A stretch of DNA of 64,000 nt from assembly GCA_026874595.1 (NCBI GenBank), contig CM049321.1:12906479-12970478 (forward strand). The letters run 5' to 3'. Source of the DNA: Sipunculus nudus. Lineage: Eukaryota; Annelida; Sipuncula; Golfingiida; Sipunculidae. This document shows, one piece after another, positions 35,376 through 47,578 of this stretch. Made by a program: the position numbers and the translations under genes. Below the pieces are notes generated by a model, which searched no databases, had not been told where the DNA came from, and saw only the letters and a list, made by a program, of their open reading frames with translations. How positions within the stretch are numbered: position 1 is the stretch's first letter; the number at the start of each line of letters is the position of its first letter.

Positions 35376-36223
35376 TAGAGCTATGCAAGATCTATACTCA
35401 TGTGAAATTTCAGGGCGATATATCAAACCAGTCCTGAGATATTAGCACTGATGTGTGCAGGGTAAACGTGAATGAAGGACGGGCCATCTGCCACAAAATC
35501 AAGAAAGCTATCCAAGATGTATACATATCCAAAATTTTAGGCAGATAAGTCTAAAGATATGAGTGGTTTTATTCCACAATAGACAAACAGAAGGATACAG
35601 TGCAAAAATGTTTACAGGTGGAGCCACCAATTATGTGCATGATAAAGAGCTATGTGAGATCTATACACATGCAAAATTTCACTGAGATGAGTCTTACCAA
35701 TCCTGAGATTTAAGCATGGTTGTCTGCATCATAAACGTAAATGTAGGTGGTGCCACCTGTCTTGAAAGAAGAAAGCTATCCAGGATGCATACACATGCAA
35801 AATTTCTGGTAGATAAGTCCCCAACTGCAGAGATATGACTATGAGTTATTTAAACCCAAGGCAGTCAAACAGATAGACGCTGTGCAAAATGGTTGCAGAT
35901 GGCCTTATCAGTTTTTTGTATGATATAAAGCTATCTTAGAGCTACAGTCATGCAAAATTTCAGCCTGATTGGTCAAACGAATCTGAAGATATGTGGGTTT
36001 GTGTGTGAAAACAGAGGCACAGATGGACAAACTGCAGAGAGGAAAGGTCAGAGGTCAATGCGAAATGGTTAGGCGCCAGTTCACATGTGACCCGATAATG
36101 GGGTCTCATTTCGGAAAAATCGGTCCAGTGATCTCAGAGAACAAATGCAATGATCATTGATGGCTGTGGAGACAGCTGGACCCGGTCAAAAACATCCGTA
36201 AATCTTTGTTCTGGAGGATACAA
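35376..36223 (+). mobile_element. R1 element, copy 4 (5'-truncated, diverged)
   Basis: It starts within a repeat unit (AGAGCTATGCAAGATCTATA), has several decayed GGTGG(C/T)GCCACC-type centres, and a tail to GGAGGATACAA at 36223. It is more diverged than copies 3 and 5. Confidence 0.65.
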
Positions 36224-37782
36224 TTAAATGTAAAAACTAAATGTTATGGAACAAAAACAAGGTATTCTGGGCAGGTATATGAAATATGCAGAAGCCTTAT
36301 CTATGATACAGTCTGCATAAATGACAAAAAACATAAATAATATTGATGAATACCATTGGCACTCTCTCACCATGCTAAACATGCAGAGACCAATTAACAT
36401 TTTAAGTACATTGTTGCTATCTGTTCTCCTAAGGGTCATGTCTGTTTTTGGTGATTTTATTTACAAAGTCAGTTCATTTTGAAGAATTACCTGCTGCAGA
36501 CATCCAGTGATTTATTCAAGACAGTATTTATTCATCAACAATTATTCACAATGAAACCATCACCATACCATGCAAAGAATTTAAGTGAAATTTTTTTTAA
36601 TAAAATTAGAGAAAACAGTCTACTTTTGTTGTGACTTGTTGACTGAAGTGACAGTGTCAAGGCCATTTTTTTTAAAGATAAGCATTTCATGACTGCTGCA
36701 AAACCCAATGGGCTTCCCTAATAAGCATTTCCCTTACAATATGTTTTTAAAACATGTTGAGGAATGCAGATTGTTCAAATTGGGTTTCAAACCATAAATT
36801 ACATATATTGTGCATTCAAAAAGGCAACTTACACTAATGCATCAGGTGTACATTTCATATACATGTGAAACTATATAACACATGCTGACACATGCATTTG
36901 CACTTGCTCTGTGACCCAAGTGCTGCTTCAAAACTAGGTCTATTTATTTTTTAATTTAAAAAGTTTCAAGTGCAAATTTATCAAGCAATTACATGCCACT
37001 TGAGCAGAGCAAATAATTCAATTTGCATTTGAAACAGTTTGAAACAACCTCCTGAGCTTAATTCTGAAAGTTTTGGCAAAGCAGATAAAAAACTAGCGTC
37101 ATAACGACCCTCTGGCATTACGACCAGATAAGTGGCGCCAGAGTGTCTTTACATCTAAGTCTGTGGAACACATTATAAGGCCTTATGAAGATGCAATTAT
37201 TTTTGTCATTTCTGACAACGCTTCATGGCCTACAGGTACACTGTCAGTCAACATAAACTAGACCAATCGTTAGCATTTATACCCAGCACATTAGTAAACC
37301 CCTCTGCCAGGGTTGGCAATTTCTTCAGAGAGGCGGTTCCTTCCATGGAAACTTCCGGAAACTTCCGGCTTGGAAGAGATAGTTTCCTCCGTTTCTTCCG
37401 GAAGAAATTCTCAAATTTCATGTGAGAATATATAAATCTAATAAATTTTCAGCTTTATTTCTGCTTAAACTAAATCTGTTTCATCTTATTCGCAAATATA
37501 AAGTTTATTTTAATATATAATGTTATCTTAGAATGTATGACTATTAGTTTAATTTAGTTAGACAATATGCCTCCTGTAGTTTTGAGTTTGTCAGTTCAGG
37601 TGACATAATTTAAAATCAATGGACACAGGTTTAAGTCCAGTTGACCATGCAATGATTACCAGGTGATTACATTAACAAGAAGAAATGTTCTTTAGATATA
37701 TTTTCTCATTCATGACTAAGGAGAATACAAATCATGCCGGAACTTGGGTAAATGACAGACAGACCCCCTTTTCTAAACAAGG
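36224..37782. other. Interval without recognised gene
   Basis: AT-rich. It contains the TTCCGG-rich patch at 37345-37406 (see findings) and nothing else recognised. Confidence 0.5.
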
Positions 37783-38559
37783 GACCCATGGGTCACTGTA
37801 CTCAGCTAAAGTTGACCTTGAAGGTAAAAATCTAAAATAATATCAAATGGAGATAACGTCTAAGCGGAAAAGGTAATATAGGCCATGGCTGGTTGACATG
37901 ATTGGGTTTGTATTGATGTGTAAGAAATTGTTGCAAATAATAATATTTTGTGACCAAAAGATGCATTTCCTAATGTTAAAATTGAAGCATGTGATCAGTT
38001 TTTATGAACATAAGATGAATATTATAACCATGATCATTGGTTGACTTTTTGATAAATTGTTGACAGTTCAGTTATACACACATTTGCTCAATTGGATCTT
38101 TTTTTTTTAAATATATATATATATATGTATTTTTTTATTTTATAAAATGTATACAAGTGAAATATAACTTAAATCCCCTGATGATGCACAGACAGAGCTG
38201 ATAACTTCTGTTCCATTCACCTGAAGCAAGAATATGTTTCAATTAGATATTTTCTAATCCAATTATTTTTTTTTAAATTGAATAAATTTTACACATTTGC
38301 AATAAAACAAATGTCATAGTGCACAGGTGCAAAGGAATCAGCGGCAGCAAGGGGGGGGGGGGTGATGGGGGGGGGGGGGGGGGGGGTTTACCAACACTTC
38401 TGCATATACATACAGGGCAAACAAAGCCTGATCTCCAGTTCTGCTGAGGCAGGAAAATAATGAACAAATGTTTGTATTAGATCGTCATTTTATTACCACA
38501 TCCTTTTTTTTTCATTTTAAGTTTATATTTCTATACATTTAAAAAATAACTCTCTCTCA

Positions 38560-38596
<37 letters not shown>

Positions 38597-40077
38597 TATA
38601 TTTTACCACAAAAATGTATATTTAAAATATACAAAACAATATATATCTATAAATAATACTTGATTTAGATTTCACAACTTTAAATTGTGCCTTTATTTAT
38701 CCATAATTTGCAATATATTTTGTAAAATTTATGCATACTGATGGGTTAAATTATATTTTAATCATTTTAAAGAAAATTGATTTCTTTAAAAATGCTACAT
38801 TGACACAACATTTGCATCTTCTGGATTACTTCTCGAATTACTTTTGAGGAAAGTTTTGTATAGTGGAGTGGAAACAGTATTACAATTAAGGAAATACAGT
38901 GCAAACAATTACAATTACTGCATACCACTTTGTGGGGAGGGGTGGGGGGGATATGAGAATAACTGTAACTGTACACCTGTCACAGCTGGGGATCTCCCCC
39001 AGTGACTGTTACAAATCAAGAAACCCTAGTATAACTGACTTACAGTGACCAGGAGTGAGTTTCCTGCACCTGGACAAAGCAAGTGACTACAATAGAGCCT
39101 CAAGAAAAAATTCAATAACGAGCCAAATTTTCAAGCTTTTATTTTAAACAAATCTTATATATATGTATGTTTACATGCTGTGAAAATTTAATAAACAGTA
39201 CTCACAAGAAAAAAAGTGCCATGTTCAAAGTTGGGAAAAATTTAGGGTACTGATTTTATTTTTATGCTAATAACTTAAAAAGATTACAAAATTCTGATCT
39301 AATTTTGGGTATGGGCCATTTTCACAAAAAGTGACAAATAACGGTAAAGACATTTTCAAAAATTTTTTGATCAGGAATTACAATATTTTTACACAGAAAT
39401 AAAATATATGTCCTCACAAAATGTGTGTAGAAACAGCAAAGCTAGATTAGAAAATTCAACAGAAATGATACAAAAAATATTTTTTCCATTTTGTCTTTGC
39501 CGTTATGACAATAACGGTAAAGACATGAAGTTTATATTTATACCATTAAAAAGATTTAAACAATATTTTAATTTATTAAAAGTCAATCATGAGTCAGGGT
39601 AACATAATATTTTTTCAGTTAAAGATAATTCACTAACACAAAATTAATCATGAGCTGAATAAAAATATAAATTGTTTGGAATAATTAACCTTGACGTCTT
39701 TACCGTTATCAGTTGAAGTCTTTACCGTTATCTCTGTAAGTCTTTACTGTTATCTGATTAACAAGATGCGTTTCAGTGTCAGCAACCTTGTAGCTGTTAC
39801 ATGTGAAACCTTTCTACATATATCCAGCTTGTTTTACTGAATTTTAAAAACCAAACAAAGTAAAATAGATCACCCATGGTTGTTACTCATATACAGTTTC
39901 TCAATGTTGAAATAACATAAGTACCTGCTCTCATTGTTTTAACATAATATATTTAAAACATTCAAATTACACAAACCTAGTATAAATGCTATTATATAAA
40001 ACTTATTACATCTTAAATGAACATTAGTTTGTGTAAAATCTTTACTTTATTCTACTGAAAGTGGAATATTTTTTTCA

Positions 40078-40940
40078 ATTTTTAGCTCAGCTGATTTTAG
40101 CATGCTGACCATAGTGATGGGTCTTTGTCTGTTTTCCAGTTATTCAGCTGTCCCTCCCTTAGCAAGGCACTAGTCCTAACTTTAAGACACAGAAAATTCA
40201 TGCTTGAGAGACATAAAGGTCCGGGTAAATCTCCTTGGAAACACCCAAAATAAGGAAACCATGACATATATAATGCTAGCTAAATAGCAAAAACATGTTT
40301 TGAGCACTGTGGAAGTCAACCTTTTCTGAGGATGTGAGGCTGTTGAACAAAAATTTTCCATTGGACAAATGGCTCCAGTTCTTCAAAATTATTACCATAT
40401 ATTGTAATAAAAAATGGTCTGCTCACTAATAACAGAGAGTTGATGAGCTGAGTAAAATATGTGGTTCCACCTGTACTTTTTCTGTTATTCTAATTGAATT
40501 TTTCTTATATTTTTAAGACTGCTAAAGTGAAGCAAATTAAAGCAAATTGTGCCAGTTTCTCAGCAGTGATTTCAAGTGTTTCCCCCAAAAAATGTGATAT
40601 GCCTATTGATTATATAGATATTCTTATCAGTTGAACAAGTGGTAGCAGCATTGTGCCACCTATTTACATGCCATTTTATTTTCATTTTGAGACTTTAAGT
40701 TATACCAGTTGTGTATTTTCCTGAGATGATGGTTCATGCATTTCCTGAAATTTTGTTGCTTAGTGATCATGGTTAGTGTAATTGGCTTAACAAAACAGAT
40801 GACTAGAGGTCACTTTTTCCAAATATTAGGCATCTATAAATTGTATTTATCCTTGACTTTTGAGACTGCCAAATTACAGCAACTGTGTCAAATTAGTACT
40901 TTTATGTATGACACTGACAGGAAGCAGTGACATATATCAG
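40078..40940 (-). mobile_element. R4 element fragment (inverted CAGCTGAGCTAAAAA end)
   Basis: It opens TTTTTAGCTCAGCTGATTTT, the inverse of the R2/R3 right end, followed by GATGGGTCTTTGTCTG and AGCAAGGCAC as in inverted R2. Its body (GTGCCACCT... TTTGAGACTGCCAAATTA) matches 61998-62640. The far end is not clear. Confidence 0.5.
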
Positions 40941-41048
40941 AGTATTTGCAGGTATTCATTTTATATTAGACTATCAAACTGAAATCATGTCCATTAATCA
41001 GACATCATTCGATTAAAATTGTCCATTAATTAGAAATTATTACATCAA

Positions 41049-41386
41049 ATTTTTAACAAGACTGGCCTCCACCCAGGGTAAGCACTCTTAAGGCTTAATC
41101 GGATAGCTGTGCCCCAAGCCACATTCAATCGCAAATAAATCCACCTTTCAGGGTTTCCTCAGTCCTATGACCCAGCAATTGACGTGATAACACACCCAGG
41201 ACCTGTAAGTGTGGTAGTCACTGGGCCTGTTTAACAGGACATAAATCATAAATGAGATGAATTGTGTGCAACCGCCCTGTTAAAGTCTTAAAATAATAGT
41301 TACATACATAGTTAAGTTAGTACTTAAGAAATGAAGATGTGTACCTGCACCAAAAATTATAAAAACAAAAAAAAAAAAAAAAAGTA
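41049..41386 (+). repeat. tRNA-derived SINE, head decayed
   Basis: It runs opposite to the other two SINEs. Its reverse complement follows 22143-22500 (TTAACTA..., CAGGTCCTGGGTGTGTTATC, TTGCTGGGTCATAG, AACCCTGAAAGG). It ends in a 17-base A-run at 41370-41386. No convincing A/B boxes remain. Confidence 0.6.
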
Positions 41387-42930
41387 TTTGTCAGTGTCTT
41401 GGGACTCCAAATCCCAATTTTTTGCCTACAATTTCAGGAAACTTGTCAGACTGCACTCTCATGTAATACCAAAAAGGATTGTGAAACCAAGCACATTTAA
41501 TTAGGTTAAGTGCTTTACAAGTTTCTTTTGGATTACTGATTTACACTCACAGAAATTTCTAACATAAAAAGTTAAATAAATGCCACCTTAACTTGTGAAT
41601 TGCTCAGGGGTTTTAATCATCCATTCAGTGTATTGATTATTTTATGCATTTTTACATTAGTTAGCTTGGTATACCTAAGTAAAGAATGCAGAGTGGAGTT
41701 CTGATGAATTCTGATGTCAACAGGTTAACTTTAGAATATCAGATGTACACAAGGCTACATCTGAAATGTGAAAAGTGAACTTGCTTTGAATGCAGATTAT
41801 AGACATAAGGCATGATCATCCCCAAGTCTGAATTGACATTCTTACTTGTTAATTCAGACAAGTAAATATTTGGTTTTACCAAAGGAATCATGGCATTTCC
41901 CCCCCCCCCCCCCCAAAAAAAAAACTCTCCTTTGTAAGCTTGATGTGAAGGGCTAAAACAATAAACAGTTTACAACTTCATGAGGAAATATGTCATATGA
42001 CCTCTAACAGATGCAAGGTATGTTTGATTATTTGGTGTTCCTTTTTTAAGTAGAGGCATATTCTTGTATTATCATATAAAATATATTTAATTTCTTTCTC
42101 TCTAAATAAACTGACACATAATATTATTATACAGGAAATACTGTGGCAAGGTTACAGCAATAAATTGTACATATTGTGAGCTCAAGCTCCGGGTCTTTGT
42201 CACACCAGTCTTTACCGTTAATACATATTCATAACGGTAAAGACAGATCAAGATAACGGTAAAGACACAAATATGGCCTGTAGGATATGGTTATGTACAA
42301 TGTTCAGCTTGAAAAGTAGTTCCTCAACACAGCCTAAACACTATGCATATTCAACAGTGACAGATCCTGTCATTTAACTCCTGATGATTCCATGTCTATC
42401 AATGATACGGTAAAGACATCCAATTGTTGTGACACCCACTAACAGTGTGGTTTGAAACCAACTTTTACAGTATAAAAAACACTAGCAGGGTCCTGCTTGT
42501 GGTCAGTATACCTGTCTCATGTGCTGATTCTTGTGCAGATGACATTACCTGTGAGCTTATTAAAAAATTAAGTTCAAATCTCATAATTAGCATAATATGA
42601 TAACGGTAAAGACAAGCACATGTATAATTTATGGTCACACAAAAAAGGACTTCCCATTTACATGTATTTTGTAATACCATAATCATGACATGTTTCAGCA
42701 CCAATTCAAGTGATATACTTAAATAACAGATATAGTCCCAGGTGGCCTCTTTACTAAAAGTAATTATTTTCTATCTTTCAAATAGTTGTATTCAATTTTG
42801 GACATATAACGGTATGGACATTTATGTTACTAATGATTTCAAAAATCTTTAAAAAAATGTAAATATATACCTATTTAATTTTTTTTAGTTTCCTTTTTTT
42901 TGTTTATACATGACAGAATACCAAAATTGA

Positions 42931-45900
42931 AACAAGTGACCCACGGGTCATGACGCTCAGCTGCCATGCATGACCTGTGACATCATGGACTGAGATTCAC
43001 AACTTCCAGTCAAATTTTGAAGAACCAATTTGCCAATTTGTTGAAAATTTTCTATGACAACAGAAATATATATCACCTATGTCTGGTTAAAACACAGTGA
43101 ATTGATGGTCTGAGGAAAATGCATGATTGTTAAGCTATCAGGAACTATTCCAACAGCTTGCTTGAAACCTGTGAGTCTCAAAAGGAACTCCACAAAGGGC
43201 AAATATGAGATCAAAATATATAGCAAAAATCAAGGAAATACATGCCAGAACTAGAATACGGGTAGTCGACAAGCGACTACGTGTATCCCCCTAAATCAGA
43301 GTGGAACTGGTGAAGTCAGGCATGGATTGAGTGGCAAGGTGAAACAGAGTAAAGTGTTGCATATTAGCATGGATGTCTGCAGCCCCATTGTGTATGTAGG
43401 TTGCGCCACCTACCACAAAATCCAGAAAGCTATCCAAGTTGTATACATATGCAAAATTTAAGGCAGATAAGTCAAACCACTACATGTATATGAGTGATTT
43501 TTGCCCTTGGCAGACAAACAGATGGACGCTGTGCAAAAATGGCTGCACGTGGCGCCACCAGTTTTGCGTATGATAAAGAGCTATGTGAGAACTATACACA
43601 TGCAAAACTTGGCCCAATCCGTCAAACGGTTCCCAAGATATGAGCTTGGATATCTGCTGCATAAATGTAGAATGTAGGTGGCGCCACCTGTCATAAAATC
43701 AAGAGAGCTGTCGGGGATGTATAAACCTGCAAAATTTTAGGCAGATATGTCAAACCACTGCAGAGATATGAGTGATTTTATCCCATGGCAGACAAATAAA
43801 GGGGAGCTGTGCAAAAAAGGCTGCAGGTGGCGCCACCAGTTTTGCGTATGATACAGAGCTATGTGAGATCTATACACATGCAAAATTTTGGCTCAATCGG
43901 TCAAACGGTTCCCGAGATATGAGCTTGGATGTCTTCAGCGTAAACGTTAATGTAGGTGGCGCCACCTGTCATAAAATCAGAAAAGCTGTCTAGGATGTAT
44001 ACGCATGCCGAATTTTAGGTGAATTAGTCAAACCACTGCAGAGATATGAGTGATTTTAACCCCAGGCAGATGAACAAATGGACACTGTGCAAACATTGTT
44101 GCAGGTGGCGCCACCTTTTGTTGTGTATGTTATAAGGCTATCCCAGGGCTATATTTGTATACGCATGCTGAATTTCAGGTGAATTAGTCAAACCACTACA
44201 GAGATATGAGTGATTTTAACCCAAGGCATACAAACAGATGGACACTGTGCAAACATGGTTGCAGGTGGCGCCACCATTTTTTTTTGTATGTTATACAACT
44301 CTCCAAGGGCTACATTTGTGCAAAAAAAATTTCCTGATCGGTCAAACGATTCCCGAGATATGTGGGTTTATGTGTGGAAACAGACGCACAAACTGACGCA
44401 GAGCGCAGAGGAAAGGTCAGAGGTCAAAACAAAATCGGGGTGCAGTAGTTCACATGTGACCTGAACATGATCCCAGGTTTCGTAAAATTCCGCCCAGCTG
44501 TTATGGAGGAGTTCTCCGAACACCTGCGCGGCGGCGGTGGCGTGCAGCTGAAAACATAGTATCCGCAAAACTCTGTTTTGGCGGATACAATTATTGAGAA
44601 ACAGGTGCTTCTGTACTGCACTTTTATAAATGATGGTAATATTTATTCAGAAATATTTGACCCAATCCTTTACAAGATTACATAAATATACATCCAACTG
44701 CATTCACTTTAACTGTTCTTGAGATAATATGATCAAAAGGAATTAAAAGATGGTTGCCTGGTGGCCATATTGGACTTCTGACAAGTCTGAAATCAGACAA
44801 CAAACATTCTCTAAATCGGACCAAACGTTAAAGAAAAATTACTGAAACTGCACTGAAGAAATAATTTCTAAGGTGGCTAACTGGCAGACATAATGGATTT
44901 CTGACAAGTATGACATTTGATATCCCACATTCTCCAATAAGAGACCAAACTTGGGGCAAAATATCCAGTAATGAATGCCCAAAATAATTCAAAAGGCATG
45001 TCCAGGCACTCATATCAGATTTATAGATATGCAATTGTAAAAAGTGTAAGTCCAATATTTTTTATTATCACTGCTTTTTGATGGGGTCAGCAGGGTAGGT
45101 TAACTGCCAAACCTGAAAGAAAAGAAATGCAGAAAGCAGGACTAAGAGTCTTGAAATAAAACAAAAAGCCATCCTAAATCAAGGTACACATCCACATATT
45201 TTGAGAACAAACACTTGCTTTTATATGTGGTGATATATATTAAAATATTCAGATATCTAGGAAACTACGTTTATTGCTAGGATTCCATAAATAAACTGCA
45301 AAATGTTCCCATCATCTTATAAATCAGTAGCTAAACCTTAATACTATACTCTCATAGTCTTAATGCCTGGCTGAAGCATTCAGACAACAGTGTTTTTGTT
45401 ATGAAGTAATGAGGTACTTATCACTGAGCCTTATCACTTAATAGGCTGATACAAAAGGGAGTCACCAGTGTCACTTACAATTACAGCCACACAGGGAGAG
45501 GAACCAGCTGGAGTGGGATGGTTATATATACAAGAAAAATAGAGATGGTCTATAAAATAAGTAATTGTGAACATCCCTGACCTATGACCTTGGCCTTTTG
45601 CCCACATATCAACTGGATTTTTTCTAAATGATGGGTAACTACTAACCACTTAAATCTGGTGTAATTACTTGGCAATCAATAACTTTGACCTGCAACCTTT
45701 AACCTGCTGACCAGGTGACCCCAAAATCAATAAGTTATTTATTCAAGCAAAAAGACCCATAAATATGAAGTTTGAGGCAAACTGAGTGGTGCATAGATGT
45801 GGCATATGTGAAAGACTGAAGGTTTGGGTTGAACAGTTACACTTGAAATATGCTAACAAGGATTTAGAACAATTAAATATTGTGACCTTGACCTTTGACT

Positions 45901-46666
45901 TTTTGACCTCAACATCAATAGGCTTCTTCCCTTATTGGTAGGTAAGCCATATATGACAGATGGAAGGTACAGATTGAAAATTTTGCCTGAAAATGACTCC
46001 ACGCAAGAAGTGGGTGCTGTGAACTTGACCTTTGACCTCAAAATCAACAGGTCTTTTCCCCTGTTGGCAGAGAAGCGATATCAGTGCTGAAAGGTTTGGA
46101 ATGAAAAGTCTAGCTTGAAATGTGTCCACAACCTTTTCAAAGAAGTGGATCCTGTGACCCTGACCTTTGACCTTGTGACCTCAAAATCTATAGGATTCTT
46201 CTCCAACTTAGTAGGTGAGCTATATGTGAAAGATCAAAGAATTGGGATGAAAGGGTTGGCTTAAAATGCATCCACAGGCTTTTCAAAGAAGAGGCTCCTG
46301 TGACCTTGACCTTTGACCTTTTGACCTAAAAAAAATTATGGTTCTTCCCCTGTTGGTAGGTGAGCTGTATGTGAAAGATGGAAGGTTTGGGATGAAAATT
46401 TTGTCTCAAAGAGTTATTTCTGGGGGGTGCAAACACACCCCATAACTTCGAGAATATAGGTCGCAGTGACCTAATTTCAGGTTTGCAAGGAGATCTTTTT
46501 ATAACCTCTAAGACTGCATAGGGTTCATGGCCCTAGCCCCTACGGTTACGATTTGTGCCCTGCTAACGGACGGCCGGCCGGACGGCCGGACGGACAGATG
46601 GAAGGACGCCGGACAAAGACCCATCGCTGTAGCCCAGCATGACTGAAAGTCAGCTGAGCTAAAAAT
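42931..46666 (+). mobile_element. R2 element, copy B, containing R1 copy 5
   Basis: It begins AACAAGTGACCCACGGGTCA and ends CAGCTGAGCTAAAAATG after the (GGACGGCC) block near 46565. It is interrupted only by R1 at 43251-44590 and otherwise colinear with copies A and C. Internal tandem ~140-bp units lie at 45880-46420. Confidence 0.8.
43251..44590 (+). mobile_element. R1 element, copy 5 (best preserved, both ends defined)
   Basis: The head CTAGAATACGGGTAGTCGAC includes a hairpin with arms GTAGTCG and CGACTAC. The tail ends in a hairpin with arms GTATCCGC and GCGGATAC, then AA. Internal units carry GGTGGCGCCACC near 43550, 43677, 43826, 43955, 44105 and 44266. Flanks GCCAGAA and TTATTGAG equal the unbroken GCAAGAATTATTGAG in R2 copy A, so length is 1340 bp with no target duplication (or at most 2 bp). 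No ORF. Confidence 0.85.
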
Positions 46667-47189
46667 GATAAAGTATAATAGGTTTTAAAATGATGGACAT
46701 TTCTTTACCGTTATTTGTCACATTTTGTGAAAATGGCCCGTATACAATTGAATCTTGATTAAATAATGTTATATCCCTGACAAAAAATATCTACCTTCAG
46801 CGATTCTCATGTTAAGGGAGTAAATATATTTCTTGATTTTTCACAAAGTGCAATAAGTTTGGGCCCATAACTTAAAACAATTATGCAATACTGATATCAT
46901 TTCTAGCCATGTGTAAACAGCGTGTATATAAGAACATGTATATAATATATGATCAAAGTCAGATCATTGGTTTTGATATTAGGCAGTCTTGTAGTGTAAC
47001 AATGGGTTTTCAATGGAATATTGAAGTTTTTTCTTAATATCTTGAAAGAATGTTGTCCTAGTGACCAAACTTGTGGTATGGTAGTGGATATTTGGGGGAC
47101 ATCTAACTGTATGCCAAATTCTGGGAGCTGAGAGCTGGCCTGGGAAGCTGGGGAGCTGAGCTCTAGCAAACTGCACAACACTAGCTTGA

Positions 47190-47578
47190 TCTAAACAATA
47201 CTTTACATGGTGCTTGAAAACCTGAATAAAATCTACAGTTTTTGATCAACTGGTTTCAAATTTCAGATGTTAACAGATGAAATGGTAATGAAAACATGCA
47301 GTGAAAATTAAATCCACAGAAGTTACAGGAACAAAATGTGCCATGATAAAATCTGGGCAAAATTTAAGGTACTGATTTCATATTTTTGCTAATAAGTTAA
47401 AATATTTTAAAAAATCAGATCTAACTTTGGGTATACAATTATATCTTGATTAAATTTAGCTACATACCTGAAAAAAAGTCTCTAGCTTCAGCATTTTTCT
47501 CAAGTAAAGGGAGTAAATTTATTTCCTGAATTTTTACAAAGTACATTATGTTCGGGCCCATTACTTCAAGAATTTTAA
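47190..47578 (+). mobile_element. R3 fragment
   Basis: It is colinear with R3 copy 1 at about 34500-34860 (CAAATTTCAGAT, AACTTTGGGTATACAATT, TTCGGGCCCATTACTTCAAG) and is cut off by R2 copy C at 47579. Confidence 0.65.

Larger units (their letters stand above)
39313..46739. mobile_element. TIR element with 4-bp GTAT target duplication and AACGGTAAAGAC subterminal repeats
   Basis: The left end is GGGCCATTTTCACAAAAAG; the right end is its inverse with one mismatch in the first 20. TIRs extend about 38 bp to GACAAATAACGGTAAAG. GTAT flanks both sides (39309-39312 and 46740-46743), and the unbroken host GGGTATACAATT is seen in another R3 fragment near 47430. The motif AACGGTAAAGAC or its inverse recurs near 39340, 39493, 39512, 39695, 39717, 39739, 42208, 42232, 42253, 42405, 42600, 42806 and 46704. 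No transposase is visible. R2 copy B was later inserted in it; net length is about 3.7 kb. Confidence 0.75.
37783..47150 (+). mobile_element. R3 element, copy 2, split by a 7.4-kb insertion
   Basis: The left part 37783-39312 follows R3 copy 1 from GGGACCCATGGGTCACTG onward. The right part from 46744 (ACAATTGAATCTTGATTAAA) continues the same order, including GGGCCCATAACTTAAA, to about 47150. The gap is the GTAT-flanked element. The R3 right terminus was not found, so this copy is probably 3'-truncated. A long G-run lies at 38351-38386. Confidence 0.7.

Noticed and set aside
44368-44621. Frames shared between R1 copies (Pro/Cys-rich around CTPPPP)
   Set aside because: They fall in the R1 tail, differ in frame between copies and contain stops in most; not a conserved protein.
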